From Malachius bipustulatus (lineage: Eukaryota; Arthropoda; Insecta; Coleoptera; Melyridae): DNA of 64,000 nt. Of the stretch, positions 34,250 to 45,812 are shown one piece after another (position 1 is the stretch's first letter; each line of letters starts with the position of its first letter). The notes under the pieces were generated by a model. That model ran no database searches, was not told the DNA's origin, and worked only from the letters and a program-made list of their open reading frames with translations. The position numbers and the translations under genes were made by a program. The stretch spans positions 45,435,341 to 45,499,340 of the forward strand of contig OU342632.1 of NCBI GenBank assembly GCA_910589415.1. The letters run 5' to 3'.

Positions 34250-34349
34250 ACTAGGAAATGGTTCTAGGAAATGTCTCCTGGAAAATGGGTTTTAGGAAAT
34301 GTCTTATAGGAAATGGCTTTTGGGAACGCGTTTTGTGAAATGGCCCTAG
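34250..34349. repeat. Degenerate tandem repeat, ~13-15 bp unit
   Basis: About seven imperfect units on the theme CTAGGAAATGGTT / TTAGGAAATGTCT, closing with GTGAAATGGCCCTAG. Function unknown. Confidence 0.6.
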
Positions 34350-35658
34350 TTTAATTTTCTTACAAGAAAGAAGCCCGCTTGGCACCAAGTTTCTCTGAAG
34401 TCTATGTGAGGCATTAACTTTTAATTTAAAAAAATGTTTTTCTTTTAATTTATGGGGGAGCACTCGCGAAGGAGATGGTAATGAAGGGTGACTCACTATA
34501 TGTATTAATCGCTGAATTATCATGCTGTAAAGTTGAGTGAATTTTAAATGTGTTTGGTGTAGTTATGAAGTTATGTTGAAGAGGATTCATTAAAACAAAC
34601 TATAATGTTTTTTTTATAGCGAAAACACAACGTAGGCATTTCTATAATTTTTAATAATTACTTATGTACTTGAGAAAATTTGATTCTTATTCAGTAGACG
34701 ATCCAAATTTATTAGTGTATTAATAATATTTTAAAGATTTAATGGTTTTGTAAGATAATAATGAGTAAATTTGTGTAAGTTTTAAGGATTCTAGAAAATT
34801 AATTCCACAACCATTAATGATTATGAGATCTCATACAATTAAATTTTAGATTATTTTGATAGTTAATTTTTTTTAAATGTTCATTAAATTTTTTATCTGT
34901 TATAGGATGTGCATATAATTTTTATATTCCTTTTCCCATCCCGTTCTCTCTCAAAATTGTAAGGTCTTTTCTAAATTTGTGAAGTAAATCCAGTGTTGCC
35001 GGATAAATCTGCAGTGCTCCGCTGGAAGTCAAAGAAAAGTAGTATCATTATTTTTCTCACCTCGATTTTCGATTAAAATGGGTGAATGTCGGGACAACAG
35101 CCATAATTTGGCATCTAACCATTATCTGTACGGTGAAAAATCATGTGCATGACAACTCTTCCGGTGTTACATAGATTTTTTGTCAAATCATTACAGGATA
35201 ATCCTTGGAAGTATCATGCAGCAGCATCATATTATTAAGAAAAATTACATTGTGTCGTTATAATAATGACGTAAATAGTCAATATTGTGACCCGATTAAA
35301 ATCATTAATGCATGAGGAGAAAAATCCATCAGCTTAGGAAATTAGTGCGGTAAACCAACATTATTTCTCTAATAACTATAAAAGCCATTAATGAATTACA
35401 ATAAATGTATCATACCGATTATTCTTGGCGATATGGATGTTTTATACCACTTTTTGGAATATTTTTCTTTTAATATACCTTCTCAGATACATGATTATTT
35501 TAAAATATTAGTATTAGTTCGTTAGCTCTACTGATGACATTCTGGCCAAATAATACTATTACGTCCTCACAATAAAAGAAATTAGTTTCTTTTGCTTGGA
35601 GGAAAAATTGCAAGGGGCAGAATTAGCTTTCAATCAAACAACAAGATTTTGAGGGAAA

Positions 35659-38600
35659 ATGTCTATAAGAAAGGAAAACGTTACAGTAACACAAAATTAT
35701 CTATCAAGAAACGAGATATCGCTTCTGCGGTATGCTAGTTGGTTTTTCCTCACTCCGGATTATAACTTTAAGAATCATACAATTCGCAATTCTTTATTTC
35801 TCAAATTTCAAGTATTAATTATTCTGTCGAGCATATTTCTATTATCAATGTATTCATGTTTTGTGAGGATGCAGACAACAATGAACGCCGAAAAACCAGC
35901 TCTAGACGTAACAATCAGAACTTTTTTACGTGCCCTAGCTGAAATAATCAGCGCATGGCAGTATCTTTTAAGTGGCTTTACAGCCTATTTACTTTCTGGA
36001 GATCTTTGGATAAAATTTTGGAAAATTCTTGCAAAAATCCAGCATTCGGCCACCGTTAAACGGAATGTTTTAAACAAAGTATGTTATTCTAATACTATTG
36101 CCTTTTTCCTGACGGGCAGCGGTATCGTTATTTCCGTGTCCACTTACAAATGGGTTCGTTGGGTCCAAATAAGAGGTTTTGAAGAAGAAAAATACTACTT
36201 ATGTCCGTTATTACTAAATTACGTACAATATGTAGAATTCTGTTTGATTTGGAAATTATTACGAATTATTACACAAGGATTCAGAGTCTGTGTAAGTCTT
36301 CTTAAAGATTTGACTGGTTTAGATTGCAATAACAGATCCACTGGTCTAGGCAAGGAAACGAAATTTTATTCCCAAGTAGGAGAACATACGATCAGAAAAT
36401 ATAAAAGTAATTACAACAATTTGAGTGCAGCAGTTGACAACTTTAATCAGATATTTGGTTGGTCAATTTTATTAACAACTGCACGAACTTTCGTTACATT
36501 GCTATTATGCTTAGCCATCGCTCTGAACAATAACTCAAGTAATGAAAGTTTTGACGACGCTTCCTGGGACATGGACGTCATTGATATTATTTGCTCCGGT
36601 GTTATGTCATTTGTAAGTCTCTAGAAGTTTTGAGTGAAGAATAACGATATGATGCGAGCTTGCACGATTTAATTTTACTTTTTGTATTATCAATAAGTTT
36701 TAGCCCAATGACCTAAACTGATAGATTGATAAACAAAAATTCAATGTTCGGCCATACGCGGCGCGGCGCAGCGGAGCAGTGAGGACGCACCTTCAGACTT
36801 TTCGAGTATTTGTCGAGTTTATTGCAGGCTTCAAATTTTTTATTGTACTCAACAAGCATTACGTTGGTCCTGAAGGTCTTATTAAGTATAACCCTGGAAG
36901 GTATTTCCAGAGATTTCCTCTGGATTTCTCTTTGAGTTTCCTCTTCTATCTGAAATTTTTCTTTGAAACTCCTAGTCCGAGAGAATCTTCTGTCACTATT
37001 TGCCTTCTAAACCTGTGTCCAGGCTTCGAAATAGTCCAAGAGTAGCCTCGAAACCTGACTTATTTTCTGAGTAAGAAAATATGTGGGATAGGGTACTTAG
37101 TGTTAGTATGCACCATGAATACCTGCTAACTTCTGCCGTGGGCCAGTTTTAAGGTACCGGGTGTTAAATTCTCACTGAAATACATGCATTTGGTACCTGA
37201 GACAACGGCATCTATGGTTTGGGGTGGACTAAATTACTATATCCCATTTCAGACGTTTTTGAATTCAAGTTGGCTGTGATATTTTTTCTTCAAGTTGGAT
37301 ACCCTGGACAGTCGATTTGAGCTAAAAAAGTTCAAATGACTTCCCACTTTACTCATATGCCATTAGGATTAATTTCTTACCTAATAAAAATATGTTTGAC
37401 GTATGAAAACAATAATTCAATAATATACGATTGTTGCTATTTTTTAGTAAAAAATATTTAATTATTAGACGTTCAGTAACTTCATTCAAAAAGTTCTGTC
37501 AGATTTTCAGCATCTTATTTCAATCCTTTTAAAATTGAAAAGAACTTAAATCTCCTTTGAATACTACATTATTATATTATAATGCCAAAAGTAATTGAAA
37601 TGTGTGGCACAGTGTCTACCGAAAACCAACACAAAGAGATCGTTATTTACACAAGAACTCCAATTAGGGGTCGCCAAGTTCTTGAAAATTTCAAGATCTT
37701 GTCTTGATCTTGTCTTGATTTCAAGACAAGATCAAGACAAGAAGTAATTTTAGATTTCAAGACAGGACAAGAAATTTTATGTCAATACCAAGATTTCTTG
37801 TCAAGAAAACAAGAAATCTTGATATTTCTTGACCAACAATGAAAACGCTAAAACGTATTTATTTGTGGAAAATATAACATATTTTAACAGAACATAACAT
37901 AAGTATTTTAATCTCTTGAACATAAATTTTTTGCTAGAACGATACACAAAAATGTAAATAAAAAATTAATAAATAAATGAAAATCCTGTTGAAACTAAAG
38001 CTGCAAACTAGATTTTGAATATCAAATTTAACTCATTTTTAAATCAGAATTCATAAGCCATGAATTAAGGCACATCAGACTTCTTATGGAGTCAACGCTT
38101 AGCCGGTTTCTTGGCTTTATTGTTAAAGCTGCTGTTGAAAAAAGCCTACAGATGTTGCTGGCATTCCGAGAAAATCCTTGGCCATTTTCGATAAGGACGG
38201 GTACATTTTCGTGTCTTCTCCACCAATCAAGTATATTATCAGAATGTTCTGTCCTAGGCTCGTTTCCAAGATTCTGAGTTATCATCGTTATTAGCTTTCT
38301 TAAATAGGTAAGTAATATCTAAATCAAATTCGGTATTTTCTCTTTCAAGACTCAGTGCTGGTTCTGGTCCTTCTGGTATTGGATTCTGTAGATCATTCTC
38401 CGATTTATTATTATTAAAGTAGCTAGCTTTAAATACTTCTTCAAATTTTTGAACTGCCTCTGATTGCAGAAGCTTTCCCCATGAAGAAGAGGAAAATGCT
38501 TCGACCTTATGTCGAGGATCCAAAATAAGCACTATACAGTATACAGTATATCCAATTAGTTTTGTTATAGTGTTCCAGTATTTTATCTCTCGCAGCTTGA

Positions 38601-41600
38601 ATGCAGTAAATTATTATTTGCTCATCGGTAGTGTGTCTATTAACTTTGTTATCAAGTTCATGAGCCCATATTTCCAGTCGGTCTAAAAGTAAGTTTATTC
38701 CAATTACCACCAATGGGAGTGTGCAATATTTTTCCCCTTCGAGTATTGAAGAAAGTGTTTTGAAACTTTCTCAGATACTGACAAAATTTACTGATCAGAA
38801 CCCATTCTTTATCTGATGTCTTACATTTTTTTTTAGATTTTCGATGTTATCGCAAAATATAGTTAAAGCATTTTTGACACTTAAATCCCATGTTAGCATC
38901 TCGAAGGTTTAATGCCATCTTGTAGGCACATCTAATTTTGGCATAGTCATCTTACAGTTTACGGCCTCGCAAGTCGCAAGCACTGTTAAGTTTAAATTGC
39001 ATTTGCTCTGAGCTTTTTGATTTTTTCACCTATAGGAATCACCGGTTGATTTCAAAGATTCAAGAAATTTCAAGATCTTGAATTTTCTTGACTCAAGACA
39101 AGATATAAGATGTCAAGAAAACGTCAAGACAAGATTTTTTTTTAATTTCTTGATTTTTTCTCAAGACAAGACAAGAAGTTGGTACCAAGACAAGAATTCT
39201 TGTCTTGGCGACCCCTAACTCCAATCAACACCCAGCCCAAAAACGAGCTCTCTGTAATACAAACCCCGGTGAATCGTGCTTCCCGAATTTGTGAGACTCA
39301 GTCCTACCTCGAAGAAGATGAGCTCTACACCATATGCATGAATGCTTTGCTTCAGGATGACCACGCCGTGTACTACGAAAAGACGAAATTTTTGTCTACT
39401 ACGTCACACTATTGCATCCATGCATATACTGTTTTATAACAAATTGAAATCCAGAAAATATAAAGGTGGAGTAACCAATAACCATACTTAAATTAAACCG
39501 ATTGGATTCAGAAAATTTATAGTTCTACCCAAATATAATTATTTTTGTTCATATATTTTAGGCAGCCTCAGTATCAAACGACAATAACGAGATAAGAATT
39601 TGTCATTAACTCATCCTCAACCGAGTTAGCAAGACTTTCCTCAACTAGCAAAAAAATCCTCCAACTCCCTACAATAAATTGAAAATGAAGAAAAACTTAT
39701 TGGCAACCTACAAAGATCATGAGGCTCATCGCATTCCATCTACTTTCTTCAAAATTTGAATTAAATTAGTTGATAAAGGAATAAAGACTACCCCTACTTA
39801 TTCTTCATAAATGTTCTCGTGAAAATTAGGCATTTCATGAGTCGGCGACATGACATAAATGATATAATATGTTCCTGAATTTCACCACATGACGCGAGAG
39901 AGAAAAGTCCAGCACTTTAAGTTATTTAAGACAATAGAGAACAAATCAAAGATCATAAATGTAAATGTGATTGAGTTTTTTATTATATATTATTATTAAA
40001 TAACTTTTATTTTGAGCGCAGGGGTTTAGGTCACTGACTATATTGAGCCGTTGACGCTGCCACCGTCTGGGTTCAAATCCCAGCTCGGCATGGTTATTTC
40101 TCGGTAGTTTAACTATGTATTCATAAATTTAAAATTTGTGTCTGGCCAAATTAGCTAGTTCTGAGAGCCAAATTATTAGATTGGAATGACTAGGTCTTAT
40201 CTACACGGTTAAGACCAATGCTCCCTCTTAAAAAAAAAAATTTGATATTGGAAAATTGAAGTCAGTTGAAAAAATTTGTTGAAATAGCCTTTTATATAAT
40301 ATTAAATAATATTATTAAATATTATATTATTAAATAATAATATTATGCCGAAATAATATTATGTAGGTTTTTATAAATAATGTTGTAACCGCTAGCCTTT
40401 AAATTATTACTTCTCTGGATAACATTTCTTAATTTTCTAGTTGAATATTTCTTGTTAAATAACTATAAAAGCATTGTAGAAGTGTAGAAATATAGCTTAC
40501 CTTATAATATATGAATCTTATTTTAACCGTCAAACAAGAAATTTTAATGACAATGAACATAACTTGTATTTTTATCTTTTATTACTAAACTTAAAACAAA
40601 CAATAAATTATGATAATTTTTATATTTCGTATTTTTTGAGTAAAAAATAAGTTTTGAAATACAGAAAACATATTTAAAGGAATCGTTAATAATTTCACAT
40701 ATAGTTGAAAAAAATCGATCAAGAAATTAATCCTCCTTGTCTGATTTTACACAAAAATAAATATTTCCCCGAATATTAGTATAAGTACCTACTTTAGATA
40801 ATATATTACCGTTTTGGCAACGCAGCGTAGGTGAAATTTAAAACAAAGTCAAATTTGATTAGAAACATCCATAACCTTAAAAAATTTAGCTTGTCAAAGG
40901 TAGTTCAAAACTCAGCTTTTGGAAAGGTACCAACATAATTCGAATTTTCCATAGCCAACTCTGAATTCAAAAACGTCTGAAATGGGATATATGCAAATTG
41001 GATCTATTTTTTGACATAAAGTTACACTTCCGCTGAAATAATTTTGACAGCAGTTTCATTTTATTATTTACAGTGAAGTGAAGGAAAGTAATTGTTTAAA
41101 TAATCGTTAGGTCCGCCCCGAAACGCTAGATGGCACTTAATTTTGTCGCGGTTTTTTGAGTTCGGTTTCCTGTATTAGAGTTTAAGGTATTTTCCTGAAA
41201 GCTAACTCGCTGCTTATGTGAAAATATTGAAGGTATGTCATTATTGAGAAAAAAAAGTTATCATGATCGTCACCCTCGATCATATAAGTCAGTTGTTTTC
41301 GAGATAATCACATTTTAATAGTCAATTTTATTTATCACGAATATTAATTATTTCGTTAAAATTAAAATTAATCATTAATCGTTAAAATTTTTCATTATAA
41401 CTAGTGCCTTGGAAGAGAGAGATGGCTATTATTGCAGTCATGTCTGAGCTCAGTTTACAAAAATAATTTTGAAATTACTTTAGTAGTTCAAATTCTCATA
41501 TGTCTTGTGTCATAATTTATATTCCTGTCAGTTTAAATTGAAATATGTAATTTATTACTTATTTTTAATATTAATTTATTAATAGGTATTAACAAATAAA

Positions 41601-42380
41601 AAGGTTCTATGCTAGAAATATACTTCAGAAATGAACAAAAAATCAATGGCCAATTGAATTTTTCCAACCATGATTCCTATCAAGAATTATGAGAAAAGTT
41701 CCCAGAAATATACAGTTGATTTTGATCGGTTTCGTAGAACTATGCAGGGTTTCGTGATAAAAGGGAAGTGTAGACCGTAAAATAGGTTGTGGCAGATAGT
41801 GTCCCTCATGCATCAATTCGTCACTTACAACACGAGGTTAATCTGTCTTATATGGTACTTGCCAGCGTATTCTCAAAGAAGATCTGCAGCTTCAAATTTA
41901 CTGTTTTCTAGGTGGATACCAAAAATAGACTTTTTTTTCAAATCTTTTCTAACAGTTTTGGGTAATATACTATCAAAGTGATATAAAAAATTATGTAAAT
42001 CCATGATGTGCCGTTATTTTTCACTTGTTCCAGTATTTTAATAATGATCTATGAATCTATAATACTGTTATAGACAATATTGTCAGTTTATCTTACTGTG
42101 ATTTTTTTTTCAGTTTTATTCACTTGTGATCATTATATCGTGTGATCACGCTTCTGCCGAGTCAAAGAAAATTTCTTCGTTATGCACCGCGCTTCAATCA
42201 AACTACCCCTCGAATTCAATGGAACGAAGAGAGCTAACAAATTTTGCTCTTTACGCTGAAAATAATAAAATTACTTTCTCAGCTGCCGGATTCTTTGAAG
42301 TTGACCGAAGCACTCTGTTTTCTATAATAGGGACTGTGACGACCTATTTTATTGTTTTAATTCAATTTAATAACCTGTAA
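35659..42380 (+). CDS. Gustatory receptor 1, two exons (406 aa)
   Basis: Exon 1 35659-36612 (318 codons), donor GTAAGT at 36613; exon 2 42114-42380 (88 codons plus TAA), acceptor TTTTTTTTTCAG; both phase 0. GRs are seven-helix cation channels with intracellular N-terminus in taste neurons. Hydrophobic segments lie at about 49-67, 85-113, 144-163, 180-207, 265-290, 307-328 and 383-403. Conserved points are NQIFGW (residues 263-268), the C.H...E.KK pattern after the sixth segment, and the family signature TYhhhhhQF at 395-403 (TYFIVLIQF). Length is typical. The 5.5-kb intron is filled with transposons. It is the first of three same-strand GRs with identical exon structure. The ligand is unknown. 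Confidence 0.9.
36613..37664. other. GR1 intron, left part
   Basis: No exon or repeat boundary found. The 88-codon ORF at 36779-37045 shows no family resemblance. A GC-rich GCGGCGCGGCGCAGCGGAGC tract lies at about 36759-36778. Confidence 0.35.
37665..39217 (-). mobile_element. hAT transposon relic (1553 bp)
   Basis: Ends TAGGGGTCGCCAAG and CTTGGCGACCCCTA are inverted repeats, with an 8-bp target duplication ACTCCAAT (37657-37664 and 39218-39225). Both subterminal regions are packed with TCAAGACAAGA-type repeats in both orientations (37690-37830 and 39060-39205), likely transposase-binding sites. It carries a decayed transposase on the minus strand and lies in the GR1 intron. Confidence 0.9.
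38028..38713 (-). pseudogene. hAT transposase, C-terminal relic
   Basis: Three overlapping or adjacent minus-strand frames carry consecutive parts of one protein: LLLDRLEIWAHELDNKVNRH; LDPRHKVEAFSSSSWGKLL; then the dimerisation region ILDWWRRHENVPVL and RLFSTAALTIKPRNRLSVDS with SLMCLNSWLMN. Frameshifts separate them (for example near 38270 and 38530), and N-terminal BED finger and catalytic parts are missing. WW..H and RLFS..G/A are hallmarks of hAT transposases. It is non-functional. Confidence 0.85.
39226..40016. other. GR1 intron, interval between hAT relic and SINE
   Basis: No feature recognised; AT-rich. Confidence 0.3.
40017..40240 (+). mobile_element. tRNA-derived SINE
   Basis: The 5' part resembles a tRNA gene, with B box GGTTCAAATCC (about 40070-40080) and an A-box-like GTTTAGGTCACTGA upstream. 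A tRNA-unrelated body follows, with an A-rich tail (40231-40240). It would be transcribed by RNA polymerase III if active. Target duplication not identified. Confidence 0.65.
40241..42113. other. GR1 intron, right part
   Basis: No gene seen. TAATATTAT-rich tracts lie at 40300-40370. The end is the exon 2 acceptor, a T-rich run with CAG at 42111-42113. Confidence 0.35.
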
Positions 42381-42510
42381 GGGGAATAAGATATTAAGTA
42401 GACCACTTACACCCAATTAGGATACTCGATGCTTGAAGGTTTTCTATTTAATGCATTAATAACGCTCTTATTACAGGAATTTAGTTCCGCGTATAGTGTA
42501 TGTATACCTA

Positions 42511-42708
42511 CACGGTGGGGCGCCACTACTTATTTTGTAGCCTGCATACTTAACCGTTCGCGATTTCAAAATTTTCGAAACTCATCGGTCTTATATATAG
42601 AGTCGTAGTGCCTTTAACTTATAGGCATTGTATAAAACCCAGTTTCTATTTTTTTATCGCACACGGTTTTCAGGCTACAGACCTAGGCGCTAGTGGCGCC
42701 CCACCCTG
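42511..42708. mobile_element. Short MITE, CACGGTG...CACCCTG (198 bp)
   Basis: Left CACGGTGGGGCGCCACTA and right TAGTGGCGCCCCACCCTG are inverted repeats flanked by TA. Subterminal GTAGCCTG / CAGGCTAC also pair. It is noncoding and belongs to the CAGGGTG-type group. Confidence 0.8.
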
Positions 42709-42964
42709 TAGATATAGTGTTAAAAATGTTTACCTGTGCTCATTCGAATTGCACGTACTTGTTCAAATATCAGCACAGTTTTTATTTTATTTTCCATTTT
42801 TCGAAGACAAAAGTCTCAATTATTATATTAGGGTTGATTTACCTAATCAAAACATCGTTAGAAAGCTCGCACAATAGTGTATTGGTCTACTCACGCTTAT
42901 TATATCTTTAGGCATACAGTACTTTAAATCTCAAGTTTTAGAGTGTAACCAAATGAAAACATAA

Positions 42965-44789
42965 CTTTTAGTGTATTTTTTCATAAAAAAATACACTATT
43001 GAGGACGACATCACTTTTCGAAAATCACCCAAACTCATCAAATGTCCACCGATCATGACCCCCAGATCACGAAAAAGTGGTTTTCCAAAATTCACCTGCC
43101 CACGATATATATATATATATTTATATATATATTTATATATATATATATTTATATATTTCTCCAAAATCGCGAAATTTCGATTTTAAAAACGCTCCTGTAG
43201 CTTTATCTTTCAAGATTAGTGAATGAAATTTTGGATCCTTGTAAAACCTTGGAACGACGTTAGATTTTCGTTGAAAAAAATTCCTAAAGTCGCGTTACTT
43301 CTACAGGGTGTCCTTTCAAAATTCCCCATATCCCGTTTTTGTCATCTCATTTCAGGTCGCAGTTTTCAATCTAGGGGACTGAAATTTTTGTGGGAGTAAG
43401 ATATCTATAAGAACTGGTCTGGTATTGTACTTGAGCAAAATCGGCCGAGCCGTTTCAAAATGGCTGCCATTTGAATTTTTTGAAAAATTGCTTTTTTTTG
43501 AACCCCTGTATGACTAAGATGGAAAAATAACTTTGAAACTAAATCAACATGATTGGAGGAAAATTAATTGAAATTTGATTTAATGTTATAAAATTTGCAT
43601 TACTTTTATTAATAAGCCAGTGGCGTGGGTAGGAAAAGGGTAAAAATCGCTAAATTTCTCTAACCATTTATGAGCACATTTTTGAAGGAATTAAATTGAA
43701 ATTTTCACAGTACGCAACTATACTAATAGCCTCCAGCCCTTAAAAATTTCAAGAAGTAAATAACAAAAATAGCGGAGTTATTTGAATTTTTTTTACATGA
43801 TGTTTATTTCTCTAAAATTTTAAAAACGCTCCTGTAGCTTCACCTTTCAAGATTAATGAACGAAATTTTTTACTCTTGTGAAACTTAGAGATGACGTTTG
43901 ATTTCCGTAAAAATAATTTTCCTAAAGTTTTGTTACTTTTACAGGTGTCCCTCCAAATTTCCAAAAAAAACCGGTCATGAGGCACGGTTTCTTGTCGCAG
44001 TTTTCAATTTAGGGGGCTGAAATTTTTTTTGTAATAATATAACTGCAAGTAGTCGGTCTTGAGTAAAATCGGAATAGCCGTTCCAAAATGGCTGCCTTTT
44101 AAATTTTAGGAAAAATTGATAGATTTTGAACCTCTAAATAAGCAAGTTAGAAACAAAAACTTTTAAGCAAAATTAGCATTATTGGAAGAATAGTTATTGA
44201 AATTTGAGTTATTGCAATAAAATTTGCATTTTTTTATTATTAAGCCAGTGGCATGGGTAGGAAAAGGGTAAAAAAGGCTAAATTTCTATAGCCGTTTATT
44301 CTATTTTTCTATTTTTGTACGAATCGAACTGAAATTTTTCCAATAGATAACTATACTAATAACCCTTAATTCTGAAAATTTTCAAGAAGCAAATAAGAAA
44401 AATGACGGAGATATTCGAATATTTTTAAATTATGTTTATTCCTCTAAAATTTCAAATTTTCAGTTTTCAAAGCTCCCTTTTCACTTTTTCAGTTCTATTG
44501 AAGGTAGTGTAAAAAATAGTATTTTTTAGGTAAAGTCAGCCAGTGGCGGGCAAAGGAAAAGGGGCAAAATTGTTCAGTTTTACCGTTTATTTTGGTTTTG
44601 TTAAATTTAAAAATCCATTCTAAGGCACGTTTTCAAACGAAGTGAAATGCAATTTTCACAGTTAACCACTACACTAATATGACCTGACTAGGGAAATTTT
44701 CAGAAAGCCAATTTAAAAAGCGGTGAAAATATTTATAAATTGGATCGCTTAAAAATACACTATTTATGCGATTGATGCGCAAGAAGGTT
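42965..44789 (-). repeat. Composite ~635-bp-unit repeat, copy B
   Basis: Reverse orientation. The terminal hairpin module (hairpin 42969-42998) is followed by (AT)n at 43107-43158, then about two and a half 635-bp units, and the AACCTTCTTGCGC end at 44789. It aligns along its length with copies A and C. It is noncoding. Confidence 0.8.
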
Positions 44790-45812
44790 TTTTTGATTGA
44801 GATTGAATCTATAAAACTGAAAAGATAAAATCTCGGGCATAATTTTTTCATTAAATTCTGCCTAAATTACGTTTCATTTGCTCACACGATGATACTTTAC
44901 TGACGTAAAGGTGGCTTTAACGAGCAATCCACTTGGCAAGCCAGCTCGCCAAATCACAATCTCATGCATTTCGTGGGAAAAGCTTCACGAGCCGTGCTTG
45001 CGTTACTCATTTAAATCCAACCGACGGGAATTCCGAGCCATGAGCCGAGCTTCTGAGCCTCGCTGGACTTGGTAAGTCTCGAGTCTGGCTCGCTAAGTCC
45101 CGAGCCGTGGAAAGCTACCTTTATTATAGCAATCACAAAATAAAGAGAACATATAGGATAAAGACATTTCATGATATTATCAAAGGTGGCAATTACCAAT
45201 ATACTCGTAACATTGTCAAACTTTTCATAAGATCTTTATGTGGCTGTATACCTATGAACGCACATATTTTTTTATAGAAATGAGAGTTGTGATTTCCGAA
45301 GTGTAATTTAAGTTAACTGAAGACCTCGAAATTTATTATGAGAAGAGTTAATAGAGACACAGGCAGAGCAAAAGATGCAGTGAAAGAAGGAATTTTGTGT
45401 TTAATTTTTGTTAGGGAGCTTAAACCAATTAATTATACCAAAGCAGGACAAGATTTTCAGGATTTCTGACACTAATATTATTGTTATCTGCGAGTATGTA
45501 TACTTTATTAAATTTGTTTTAGTAATTTTGATGAACTTTTGTGCCAGCAGTAAACAGTACCTAACACTCTGTATTGTTTTAATTTCAAGTAGCGACTGGT
45601 GACGATTATTGTATACTCGTTATTGCATACATGCATGCTTAAACAGGCAAGAGTAGTTTATTATTCATAAGTAACATAATAATAAGTAGGTAGGTACCTA
45701 TCTACTTTGATTTTCTCCAATGAAATTAAAAATTAAATGTTACCTATTTTCAAATCTTCTGTCACAATGGACACTTAACTGCTGACCACTGAACGAACAC
45801 ATTCCGAAAATA
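44790..45812. other. Interval upstream of GR2
   Basis: A GAGCC-rich stretch at 44930-45115 (GAGCCGTG, GAGCCGAG, GAGCCTCG) of unknown nature. No supported gene. Confidence 0.35.

Larger units (their letters stand above)
33196..35658. other. Interval between carboxylesterase start and first GR
   Basis: These genes are divergent, so this tract should hold both promoters, but no convincing core promoter could be named. It also contains a hammerhead-like motif (33731-33772) and a short tandem repeat (34250-34349). The remainder is AT-rich with no gene. Confidence 0.35.

Noticed and set aside
36779..37045. 88-codon ORF in GR1 intron as an extra GR exon
   Set aside because: No GR motifs; exon 1 and exon 2 already join in phase 0 to a full-length receptor.
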